Made by a program: the position numbers and the translations under genes. From Puffinus mauretanicus (taxonomy: Eukaryota; Chordata; Aves; Procellariiformes; Procellariidae): a DNA stretch of 64,000 nt. Numbering within the stretch: the stretch's first letter is position 1; every line of letters starts with the position of its first letter. The stretch spans positions 3,410,001 through 3,474,000 of the forward strand of contig JAJKFH010001865.1 in NCBI GenBank assembly GCA_023333565.1, given 5' to 3'. Below are positions 50,801-58,109 of this stretch, in pieces. A model generated the notes under the pieces. It was not told where the DNA came from, made no database searches, and worked only from the letters and a program-made list of their open reading frames with translations.

Positions 50801-53800
50801 ATCTATATATAGTTAGTAGAGCAGTGTTTCTCAGACTTATCACATAATTCTTTACTTATAATACTGGAAAGTGAACTAGGAAGGATTTGCTAGATGAGGT
50901 CTCTTTTGATAAAATGCAGAACAGTGTCTTACAGGGGAAAATATTTGGCTTTTCCTGATAATTTAAAAAATCTCCCAACAAAATTTGAATCTGTATACTT
51001 ACTCAGTGTTTCAGATAATTTAGATCTAAGCAGGAAAGTCTGGTAACTGCCTTTCTCCCTACATGTTTTCTTGTGAGGACATTTCCATTTGAGACTTAGT
51101 AGAAGCAGAATTTTCTGTTCAGCGGTCAGTTGTGAAACAAAAGATTAGTGGGGTTTTTGCTCTGGTTTTTTTTTTTTTTTGGGGGGGGGTTGTTTGTTTA
51201 TTTTGGGGGTTTTGTTTGTTTTTTATTTTTTGGTTTTTTTTAAAAATTGTTTTATTTATTTACTTGGTTTTTTATATGGTGTTGCAAATGAAAGGGTTGT
51301 TGTAGTGAAGAGATTGCTGGTTCAGTGGGATGACTTTTTGATCTGTTCCTGGTGGAAAGGTGCTGAGTCTTTATCTCAAACTTTCTGAGCAATTATCCTG
51401 GAAGTGGCAGGCACCTGATTATGCCTGGTGACCACTCATTCTCCCTGCCTTATGAGATAAATCTTTGGTTTTTACTGGAAAGAGAGGGGATGGTTTGGTG
51501 TTAAGGCCTGGAAGATGCTCTCCATAGAGCGCAAGAGCTCTTGATCCCCTTGTGTAAGAAATAGGAAAGGATGGCAAAAGACCAGCATGGATTAGTCAAG
51601 AACTGCTGGTCAAAATAAAGGGCAAGAAGGAAATGCACAGAAACTGGAAGCAGGGACAGGTATCCTGGGAAGAGTATAGGGACATTGCCCGGTTGTATGG
51701 TGACGAGGTCAGGAAGGCCAAGGCACGGCTGGAGCTGAACTTGGCAAGGGGCACAAAGAATAATAAGAAGGGCTTCTATAGGTATGTCAGCCAGAAAAGG
51801 AAGGTCAAAGAAAGTATACCCACCAATGAACACGACTGGCAAACTGGTAACAGTGGCCAAGGAGAAGGCTGAGGTACTCAACAACTTTTTTAACTCAGTC
51901 TTCACTGGCAACCTTTCTTCCCACACCTCTCGAGTGGATGGACCTCAAGGCAGGGACTGGGGGAGCAAAGTCCCTCCCACTGTAAGAGAAGATCAGGTTC
52001 GTGACCGCCTGAGGAACCTGAACATACATAAACCTATGAGATCTGACAAGATGCATCCCAGAGTCCTGAAGGAATTGGCTGATGTAGTTGCCAAGCCAGT
52101 CTCCGTGATATTTGAAAAGTCATGGCAGTCAGATGAAGTCCCCAGTGACTGGAAAAAGGGAAACATTGTACCCATTTTTAAAAAGGGTTGAAAGGAGGAC
52201 CCTGGGAACTACCAACCTGTTAGCCTCACCACTGTGCTTGGGAAGATCATGAAACAGAACCTTCTAGAAGCTATGCTAAGTCATATGGAAGACAGGGAGG
52301 TGATTCGAGACAGCCAGCATGGCTTCACCAAGGGCAAGTCTTGCCTGACCAACCTAGTGGCCTTCTATGATGGAGTGACTACATCAGTGGACATGGGAAG
52401 GGCTACATGGTCCCCCACAAAATCCTTCTCTCTAAATTGGAGAGAGATGGATTTGATGGGTGGACTGCCTGGTGGATGAGGAATTGGTTGTATGCTTGCA
52501 TCCAGAGAGTAGTCGTCAACAGCTCAATGTCCAGATGGAGATCAGTGACAAGTGGTGTCCCGCAGGGGTCCGTATTGGGGCTGGTGCTATTTAATATCTT
52601 TATCAATGACATAGACAGTGGGATCGAGTGCACCCTCAGAAAGTTTGCAGGTGACACCAAGCTGAGTGGTGCAGTCGACGCACCTGAGGGACGGGATGCC
52701 ATCCCGAGGGACCTGGACAAGCTCAAGAAGTGGGCCCGTGTGAACCTCATGAGGTTCAACAAGGCCAAGTGCAAGGTCCCGCACCTGGGTTGGTGCAACC
52801 CCCAGCATCAATACAGGCTGGGGGATGAAGGGATTGAGAGCAGCCCTGCTGAGAAGGACTTGGGGGTACTGGTGGATGAAAAGCTGGACATGAGCCAGCA
52901 ATGTGCACTGGCAGCCCAGAAGGCCAACTGTGTCCTGGGCTGCATCAAAAGAAGCGTGGCCAGCAGGTCGAGGGAGGTGATTCTGCCCCTCTGCTCTGCT
53001 CTGGTGAGACCCTACCTGGAGTACTGCATCCAGCTCTGGAGCCCTCAGCACAAGAAAGACATGGACCTGTTGGAGCGGGTCCAGAGGAGGGCCACGAAAA
53101 TGATCAGAGGAATGGGACACCTCTCCTATGAGGAAAGGCTGAGAGACTTGGGGTTGTTCAGCCTGGAGAAGAAAAGGCTTCAGCAGACCTTATTGCAGCT
53201 TTTCAGTATTTAGAAGGGGCTTATAAGAAAGATGGGGACAAACTTTTTAGCAGGGCCTGTTGCAACAGGACAAGGGGGAATGGTTTTAAACTAAAAGAGG
53301 GTAGATTCAGACTAGATATGAGGAAGAAATTTTTTACGATGAGGGTGGTGAAACACTGGAACAGATTGCCCAGAGAGGTTGTAGATGCCCCATTGCTGGA
53401 AACATTCGAGGTCAGGTTGGACGGGGCTCTGAGCAACCTGATCTAGTTGAAGATGTCCTTGCCTACGGCAGGGGGATTGAACTAGATGACTTTTAAAGGT
53501 TCCTTCCAACCCAAACCATTCTATCATTCTGAGACCTGGATTATATTTGTCATACTGGCACATCCTTTGAGACCAGTCACATAACCCCCCTGCGCAGGTA
53601 ATTATCCTGGGTAAAGTGGGAAAAAGAATACTGTTTTTCCTTCCCTTCTCACAGGCTTTGACCTGCTCTTCAGTGGACCAAGCCCCATGCCTGCTCGGAG
53701 GCAGGCAGGCTCGCGAGGGAATTTCACACCAATGCAGCTCAGTCTCAGTGCTGCACTGTGCTAAGCCCGGCTGTGCGGCTTCTGGGTCGGTTTGCCTGCC

Positions 53801-56021
53801 TGCAGGATACTGCAGAGTTTTCATTAATGTCTTCACGTGCCCTTAAGTAGTGGCAGGAAGTTCCACCTGTTGGTGTGGAAGACATGGGTGGTCACTGTGC
53901 AGCTTTGTTCTCCTGAAGCTTCAAACAGCTGTAAACCCTGCCTTTGAGGTTGTTTCTTTTTGCATGTGTCACCTAAGTGATTACTCCTGGGGTTATCCGC
54001 TTGGGTAAGCGTAGTTAGGGTGGGCTTGTGTCATGGCAAAGGCCAACATCCACATGTTTTTTGCACTTGATTGTGTGTGCAAGTGAGCGTGGCAGGATTC
54101 CTTGTGCTGAGATGCTCTCTGCTTCCTTCCCATCAGTTACATCAGTTAGAAAACTTGTCTGTTTGTGAGGAGCTGGCGGAAGGGCAGTGGAGGATTGTTG
54201 CTATGCAAGTAACTAGCATCCTCATCGTGAGGCAGGTTGCTTCCAGCTGGTGTTAAAACTGGCTTTAATTTTGTCCTTTAAGTAATAGGACAAGACATGC
54301 TGTGTAATACTGCGATTGAATAGTGGTGTATCCAGCTTTGAAACGGACCTGGACTTACAGACCTGCATTTTAACACGATTTGTCACTTTCCACAGAACTG
54401 AATCCTACTCTGTCAAAATGTGGTTGTAAAAGAGTTTAATTACACATTTATTTAAAAACGTTTGCATATATGTAATGTAAATTGTGTGTATATATACATT
54501 CACATGCATACCTTTATACTGAAACATATATAGTACTGTAATTGGAAAGGCATTTTTACTCTTCAGTATGTAAACAGCAAATCCTGTTATCCTCAAAGAC
54601 AATACAGTAGGAAAATCCCCTTTACATTAGGTAAGCTGTTAATCTATCACTCATTATTAGTGTGTTTGTTTTGCCATTTATGAGCAACCAAGAAATTTGT
54701 ACAGCAGTTACAGGGGGAAAAAAAAAGGGACAGTCTGTAAGGCAGAGCATTGTCCTGTGGGGGCAACAGAAGCTTCTGTTTTTATTAATATCTCTTGACT
54801 TCAGCAGTAAAATAGCTTTGAGTTTGGGTGCTACCTGTGAAACTAAACACTGATACGTTGGTTTGGTTTTTGGTGGTTTTGTTTTGTTTTGTTTTTTAGG
54901 CTCCAGTGCCTGTGAATGGAGATTCTGTTTCCCCAGAAGGTATGTTTTTCCCCAGAAATGCCATGCGATTTCTTTAATAGTTTGCTTTAAAAATTGACAT
55001 AAAAACCGTCACGTTGAAAAAAGGTGATTTTGTGCACATGAGAATGATAGCAGTTATATTCTGTCAGACTAATTCCTGTCCTCTGTTAAATAGAACATGG
55101 GCAGAAATTCATAGATGGTTTGTGGGAGAAGATTACTTTCGAGTATAAGTGAAAGTGTAGTCCACATAAAGAGATGAGAAGACTAAATTTTTCTGTCACT
55201 GATCATGGAAGGCAAATGCATGACATTTATCCTTTTTAAAGGAGAAAGGTTGCTTTGCCTTAGTTTTTGTCATTCCTCACAGTAGCTAACTAATCAAATA
55301 AACAGCCCCTTTTCCTAAAAGTGACATAACCATGCTTAATTTTCAAGTGTAAGTTCTAAGGACAAAATTCTCTCTTTCACTGTCATGACTGTTTTTCATG
55401 TCAACAGAACATGTGTTTTTCTTCAAGAAATAAGAATGCATCCTACATTTTCATTTTTCTTAAATACTTTAAAAAAAAAAAAGACTTTCTACTGGCAGGA
55501 ACTATAGAGAAGGCATACGTGCTTTTTGAGATGGAGGGAGTTACAGAAACACTAAGAGAAACTTAGTCATGAGTCGAGTTCCAGATTGTTTGCGAAGTAA
55601 CATCTGTGTAGGCCATGTCATGGGAAAGCAAGTTGCATTCCATTTGCCCTTATATGGCATGCCAATAAATAGCATTTATTTACCGAAGTATTACATCTCA
55701 GACTTCTGACAGACAACTGAACATAATCTGCCTGATCTTTGATGTTTTCCAGGGATGGTCACATCAACGTTGTAACTTGTTGCAGGATTGTGTCAGCCAA
55801 ACTGTTAAAGTGAACAGACATTATTTTGAGGCTGTGCTTTTTACATCGGCTGGGGATACAGCTCACCCAGAAGTACTGTTAGGGGAAGGGGAGGTAGTTG
55901 AAAGGACAGAATGTTGCTTTTTCAAGTGTTTGTGTCTGGCTAGTTGTGTAGAACTAATGTCATTCTTGATGTGTATTTTTTTTTTGTTTTAGTTGATGCC
56001 TGGCACTTTTTTCCCAAGTGA
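17575..56021 (+). CDS. PPA2: PPA2, mitochondrial inorganic pyrophosphatase 2 (12 coding exons, 330 aa)
   Basis: Hydrolyses pyrophosphate to two phosphates with Mg2+ in the mitochondrial matrix, pulling forward biosynthetic reactions and supporting phosphate balance. Coding exons: 17575-17716, 19530-19594, 21291-21335, 29921-29974, 32491-32610, 34952-35038, 36330-36456, 44109-44236, 46053-46138, 47666-47735, 54900-54939, 55993-56021. Together they give 993 nt with phase kept at every junction. Residues 1-26 have five Arg and no acidic residue, as expected of a matrix-targeting leader. The pyrophosphatase signature DNDPIDV is at 159-165, DEGETDWK at 191-198, [11 protein letters not shown] at 92-102 and RLYK at 234-237, so the known metal and phosphate ligands are present. 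Length is close to human PPA2 (334 aa). The extra segment 70-84, the leader and the ARHGEF38 neighbour exclude PPA1. All introns are GT-AG except intron 7, which is GC-AG. Confidence 0.96.
17717..19529 (+). other. PPA2: PPA2 intron 1
   Basis: GT-AG intron of 1.8 kb. The first 400-700 bases are GC-rich, continuing the CpG island; the rest is AT-rich and ends in TTTTCAG. No exon or repeat was recognised inside. Confidence 0.85.
19530..19594 (+). CDS. PPA2: PPA2 coding exon 2
   Basis: Completes Lys48 and encodes to Glu69, including [11 protein letters not shown], a segment shared by all animal family I pyrophosphatases. Acceptor TTTTTCAG, donor AGAG|GTATGT, ends in phase 0. Confidence 0.96.
19595..21290 (+). 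other. PPA2: PPA2 intron 2
   Basis: GT-AG intron of 1.7 kb, AT-rich, with a long T-tract near 19685-19699. The acceptor is CTATAG after a pyrimidine-rich stretch. Nothing else recognised. Confidence 0.85.
21291..21335 (+). CDS. PPA2: PPA2 coding exon 3 (PPA2-specific 15-residue insert)
   Basis: Forty-five bases, phase 0 on both sides, encoding [15 protein letters not shown] (residues 70-84). From family knowledge this is the segment that PPA2 has and cytosolic PPA1 lacks. The donor GAG|GTACTG is weak at +4 to +6, and 21 consecutive T residues follow at 21348-21368. Skipping this exon would leave the frame intact. Confidence 0.9.
21348..21368 (+). repeat. T21 homopolymer just after the exon 3 donor
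   Basis: Twenty-one T residues starting 13 bases after the exon 3/intron 3 junction. U-rich stretches in this position are known binding sites for TIA1/TIAL1, which help U1 snRNP at weak donors. A role here is inference. Confidence 0.85.
25430..25467 (+). repeat. Polypyrimidine (T-rich) tract in intron 3
   Basis: Nearly pure T with a few C residues over about 38 bases. Simple sequence; the plus-strand orientation shows no sign of a retroposon tail. Confidence 0.8.
29921..29974 (+). CDS. PPA2: PPA2 coding exon 4
   Basis: Fifty-four bases, phase 0 on both sides, residues 85-102. Encodes [16 protein letters not shown], which contributes the active-site Glu92, Lys100 and Glu102 by comparison with yeast pyrophosphatase. 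Donor GAG|GTAATT. Confidence 0.96.
31055..31195 (+). repeat. Possible ancient tRNA-derived SINE (MIR-like)
   Basis: Starts with AATGGTTAAGG and, about 100 bases later, has TCTCCGTGCTGAGATTCCC followed by TCATGTGGAATGGGGACTG. In MIR the corresponding elements are GTGGTTAAG and CTGTGCCTCAGTTTCC / TCATCTGTAAAATGGGGAT at similar spacing. Both landmarks in the right order make this the best SINE candidate in the window, though diverged. Confidence 0.5.
32450..32482 (+). repeat. (CT)n tract forming the exon 5 polypyrimidine signal
   Basis: A run of CT/TCTC units ends a few bases before the CTGCTTAG acceptor of exon 5. Its length may vary between individuals. Confidence 0.85.
32491..32610 (+). CDS. 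PPA2: PPA2 coding exon 5
   Basis: One hundred and twenty bases, phase 0 on both sides, residues 103-142. Contains [20 protein letters not shown], the conserved block with the active-site Arg and Tyr residues. Donor CCACAG|GTAACA. Confidence 0.97.
32611..34951 (+). other. PPA2: PPA2 intron 5
   Basis: GT-AG intron of 2.3 kb, AT-rich, ending in CTTTGACAG. No repeats or exons recognised. Confidence 0.85.
34952..35038 (+). CDS. PPA2: PPA2 coding exon 6 (pyrophosphatase signature)
   Basis: Eighty-seven bases, phase 0 on both sides, residues 143-171. Encodes TWEDP and the family signature DNDPIDV (159-165), whose three Asp residues bind catalytic metal. The donor AAG|GTTTGT departs from consensus at +3 and +4. 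Confidence 0.97.
35039..36329 (+). other. PPA2: PPA2 intron 6 (purine-rich)
   Basis: GT-AG intron of 1.3 kb. From about 35095 to 36200 the plus strand is strikingly A+G-rich with few long pyrimidine runs. This creates a spurious open frame on the minus strand. No named repeat family was recognised. Confidence 0.8.
36330..36456 (+). CDS. PPA2: PPA2 coding exon 7
   Basis: One hundred and twenty-seven bases, residues 172-213 plus one base (phase 1). Encodes DEGETDWK (191-198), with metal-binding Asp191 and Asp196 and active-site Lys198. To keep HDIDDV across the junction, the exon must end at ATCCATG with the intron starting GCAAGT, so the donor is GC rather than GT. Confidence 0.95.
36570..36590 (+). 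repeat. (TTG)7 microsatellite
   Basis: Perfect TTG triplets shortly after the exon 7 donor, in intron 7. Confidence 0.9.
38081..38111 (+). repeat. T13-A7-G11 homopolymer block
   Basis: Three homopolymer runs abut without interruption: T at 38081-38093, A at 38094-38100 and G at 38101-38111. Exact lengths may be unreliable because such runs are hard to sequence. Confidence 0.85.
44109..44236 (+). CDS. PPA2: PPA2 coding exon 8
   Basis: One hundred and twenty-eight bases; completes Asp214 and runs to Lys256. Encodes [14 protein letters not shown], with Tyr236 and Lys237 matching the phosphate-binding Tyr-Lys pair of yeast pyrophosphatase. Donor AAG|GTGAAG, ends in phase 0. Confidence 0.97.
44237..46052 (+). 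other. PPA2: PPA2 intron 8
   Basis: GT-AG intron of 1.8 kb, AT-rich. The acceptor GTAAACTAG lacks a strong adjacent pyrimidine run, although CCTTTCCTTG lies just upstream. Nothing else recognised. Confidence 0.85.
46053..46138 (+). CDS. PPA2: PPA2 coding exon 9
   Basis: Eighty-six bases, residues 257-284 plus two bases (phase 2). Encodes [18 protein letters not shown], the C-terminal helix of the fold. Donor AAGTG|GTAAGT. Confidence 0.95.
46139..47665 (+). other. PPA2: PPA2 intron 9
   Basis: GT-AG intron of 1.5 kb ending in TTTTTCAG. No repeats or exons recognised. Confidence 0.85.
47666..47735 (+). CDS. PPA2: PPA2 coding exon 10
   Basis: Seventy bases; completes Cys285 and runs to Ser308 ([20 protein letters not shown] then VQS). 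Donor TCG|GTAAGG, ends in phase 0. This region is less conserved in the family, but position and the EEDARS motif fit PPA2. Confidence 0.93.
51166..51189 (+). repeat. T15-G9 homopolymer block
   Basis: Fifteen T followed directly by nine G, then T/G-rich sequence to about 51270. It lies roughly 300 bases upstream of the CR1 copy. Confidence 0.85.
51500..53532 (+). mobile_element. CR1-family LINE, 5'-truncated and decayed
   Basis: Non-LTR retrotransposon relic. The plus strand carries segments of CR1 ORF2 in order: a [19 protein letters not shown] connector, the finger region ([20 protein letters not shown]), [37 protein letters not shown], and the C-terminal [12 protein letters not shown] and YEERLRDLG blocks. 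A 3' untranslated tail follows, ending ACCATTCTATCATTCTG. Lesions are a frameshift near 51830, an in-frame TGA at 52189, a deletion near 52405 that removes the LDF-KAFD catalytic block, FADD changed to FAGD at 52644-52655, and a frameshift near 53180. It cannot encode an active enzyme. No target-site duplication was evident, as is usual for CR1. Confidence 0.93.
51784..53213 (+). pseudogene. CR1 ORF2 reverse-transcriptase remnant (inactive)
   Basis: The two main readable pieces are 51784-52191, continuing in the same frame past the TGA to about 52405, and 52407-53213. The deletion joining them removes the first catalytic Asp block of the reverse transcriptase. The second catalytic motif is FAGD instead of FADD. 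The C-terminal end is lost to a one-base deletion relative to the related CR1 sequence. No endonuclease domain is present. The residual open frames give no sign of a host gene. Confidence 0.85.
54900..54939 (+). CDS. PPA2: PPA2 coding exon 11
   Basis: Forty bases, residues 309-321 plus one base (phase 1): [13 protein letters not shown]. This is the variable linker before the conserved C-terminal end. Acceptor GTTTTTTAG after TTTTG repeats; donor GAAG|GTATGT. Confidence rests on exact phase and on both junctions. Confidence 0.88.
54940..55992 (+). other. PPA2: PPA2 intron 11
   Basis: GT-AG intron of 1.1 kb ending in TTTTTGTTTTAG. An A-run lies near 55470. Nothing else recognised. Confidence 0.85.
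55993..56021 (+). CDS. PPA2: PPA2 coding exon 12 (C-terminus and stop)
   Basis: Completes Val322 and encodes DAWHFFPK, then TGA. The aromatic V-D-x-W-H-F end matches the C-terminal pattern of animal pyrophosphatases (VWHF in human PPA2, VDKWF in PPA1). Confidence 0.92.
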
Positions 56022-56175
56022 TCGTCAAAGTGTTCTGAAGCTGCATCATGAAATCTTAAAGTCATCCCTTTTTTGAAGACAGGCAAAAGCACTAATTGTT
56101 GGGTTCCTGTTGAAACAACTTTTCAACTTGTGTAAACCTTCTCTCATGTAAATAAACACTGACGTTGTAAAGTGA
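56022..56175 (+). other. PPA2: PPA2 3' untranslated region (short form)
   Basis: Runs from the stop codon to shortly after the AATAAA at 56151. The cleavage site near 56170-56175 is an estimate. Confidence 0.75.
56151..56156 (+). terminator. PPA2: PPA2 polyadenylation signal AATAAA
   Basis: Canonical hexamer 130 bases after the stop codon, followed within 25-60 bases by GT- and T-rich sequence (TGTAAAGTG, TTTCTATGTCTC) suitable for CstF binding. Confidence 0.85.
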
Positions 56176-58109
56176 ATGTTTCCTTTCTATGTCTCTCTTT
56201 GTGCAGGGTGGAGCAGAGGGAAGACGAGGACTTGCTTGCTTCTTTGTTTCTGAATCTCAGAACTCCAGAATTGCTCTTATCCACTCATGAAGTGTAGCAT
56301 CAAATGAGATGGGAGATAAGGTGTCTTCAACCTTGTTCTCCAGATTTGGGAATAATCCAGCCATCAGGTGCATAGAAGACTGTGTTAATTTGTATCTTAG
56401 GGCTTGTCTGGCCACCCTGACTGTAATCCTTTTCAAGTAGACAATAATCTTTATGTAATAGGCTTAGCAGTTTACCATGTTCTTTAATATGCGACTGTGC
56501 ACTCTTTCCTGAGTTGTGTTCACTTTTGTGCCTAGTTGTCTTTGCATGCTTCATAGAGTTATGGGCAGAGCATACTTTCTTTAAAAAAACAAATACAACT
56601 TCACTCCAAAGAGTAATTCAACTAGGAAGGGCTAGTGCCATAACAATTGAAGTAAGGATGCACGTGTGCTCTCTGTACTACATCCTGTTTTGATAACTTG
56701 TGTGTTTCATCACACAGGAAGGATTTTCCCTATGGAAAGCTTCTGTTTTTAGAATTGTGTATGCCTGAAGGCTTTTCATAGTTCCTCATTCAGTGAGACA
56801 AGATTAATAAAATGTATAGAACTGAGCTTTGTGCTTTCATGGTAGAAATATCTGCCACTTTTTCTACTGCAGGATTATATCTGACCTGTCTATACCCACA
56901 GTGTTCATTAAAAACAAAACCAAAAAAAGCCATCTGTTAAGTAGAAAGAGAGGAAATGATAATATAGACAGACAGCTTTATTCAGCTTGTTACTGAGACC
57001 AAAGGTGAGCGTTGTCTGCTTTGTATGATGACTGAAACAAAAGGTTAATATTGCTGACACGTGATGGAAATGGAAGATAAAGAACTGAAAAAGTTAGTCT
57101 GTGGCTTGCCGTAGAGGACTAACTTCTCATTACAAAGAGTAAGTTATTATTCTTTTGCCTTTGAGAATGTTTCTTTGATTTTAAGAGATGATTTTCCTGT
57201 TCTAGAGACTTTCCTCTAGAATATTGTCCAGTATATAAGCACCAGTCACTTGGGAAATCTCAGTTTGGGCCTCAGCACTTATGAGTAGGTGGAGTTCTCC
57301 CATCTGCATAGAGTTTTGCATTGTTTTATACACAGAGTTTAGGTGTGGTATAAAAAACGCAACATAATCCTCGGATATTAAGGACTGTTTGGTTTTTTTT
57401 TTAAGTCAAGAGATGTTACATCCAGCATACATTTACAGTACTGATTTTCCATACCTTATTTTACACTTCAGAATTCAAAGTACATGCAGCATTATACCTA
57501 CAGATTTAATAGCCTTTTTTTTTAAATAGAGTAAATATTTCCCTAGTGTCTTGGGTTCATGTGCAGCCTCTTAGTATGAGATTGCTCTAGTTAGAGTGAG
57601 CTCTTGTAGAGTGCCGAACAGTTGCTGTATTTGCACGTATGGTGGTACATCTAGGAGGCTTACTCTTTTGTAAAGTGCTTAGGGACAGCTGGACAATGAA
57701 GGGCACTGTGTAAAATCAAATTATCTTCCCTATACAGTAGTCACTGCTGTCTTTTTTTTTTTTTTTTTGAGACATAGAATGAAAAGTTGTACGCATATGA
57801 AAAACAAGTATTGATTACAAACATATACATGCTGAACTATCAAGAGTAGGTCAGAAGTTACTTCATTTTTACTTCAAGTAATTCTAGTAGTGTTTTTTAA
57901 TTTATAACTATTGGTGGCATATGGTTAGGAATTCGGAAGGAAAAATAAATTTCTAGATCAGATTAGACTTTGTGCAAGAAAATAATAAATAGTACTTGGG
58001 AAGGCCGAAAATTGAAGTGATTGGAAATGCCCAATATGAAAATGTGAAAATATTTCTTCCATGTACAGTATATAAACAGATGACCCTCTTGTCTTCAGAC
58101 TACTTTCAA
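56176..58109. other. Intergenic sequence downstream of PPA2
   Basis: AT-rich, no coding exon recognised. A second AATAAA at 56806 could serve a longer PPA2 transcript. A SINE-tail-like segment lies at 57667-57722 and a T18 run near 57751-57768. Confidence 0.75.
57667..57722 (+). repeat. Possible ancient SINE/LINE 3' tail (MIR or L3 type)
   Basis: TTGTAAAGTGCTTAGGGACA followed by GGACAATGAAGGGCACTGTG and TAAAAT. This parallels the remembered tail TAAAGCGCTTTGAGATCC / GGATGAAAGGCGCTATATAAAT of MIR3/L3-type repeats. Confidence 0.5.

Larger units (their letters stand above)
47736..54899 (+). other. PPA2: PPA2 intron 10, carrying a CR1 insertion
   Basis: A 7.2 kb GT-AG intron. It holds an A/C-rich patch at 50006-50047, a T15-G9 block at 51166-51189 with further T/G-rich sequence to about 51270, and a decayed CR1 LINE at about 51500-53532 in the same orientation as PPA2. 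It ends with TTTTG repeats that act as the acceptor pyrimidine tract. Confidence 0.85.

Noticed and set aside
53533..54899. Possible extra CR1 sequence after the 3' end of the intronic copy
   Set aside because: The CR1 3' terminal repeat is reached at about 53530, and sequence beyond it shows no further CR1 words.
17575..56021. Assignment of the gene as PPA1
   Set aside because: The Arg-rich leader, the exon 3 insert, the C-terminal WHF ending and the ARHGEF38 neighbour all point to PPA2, even though exon 6 closely resembles PPA1.
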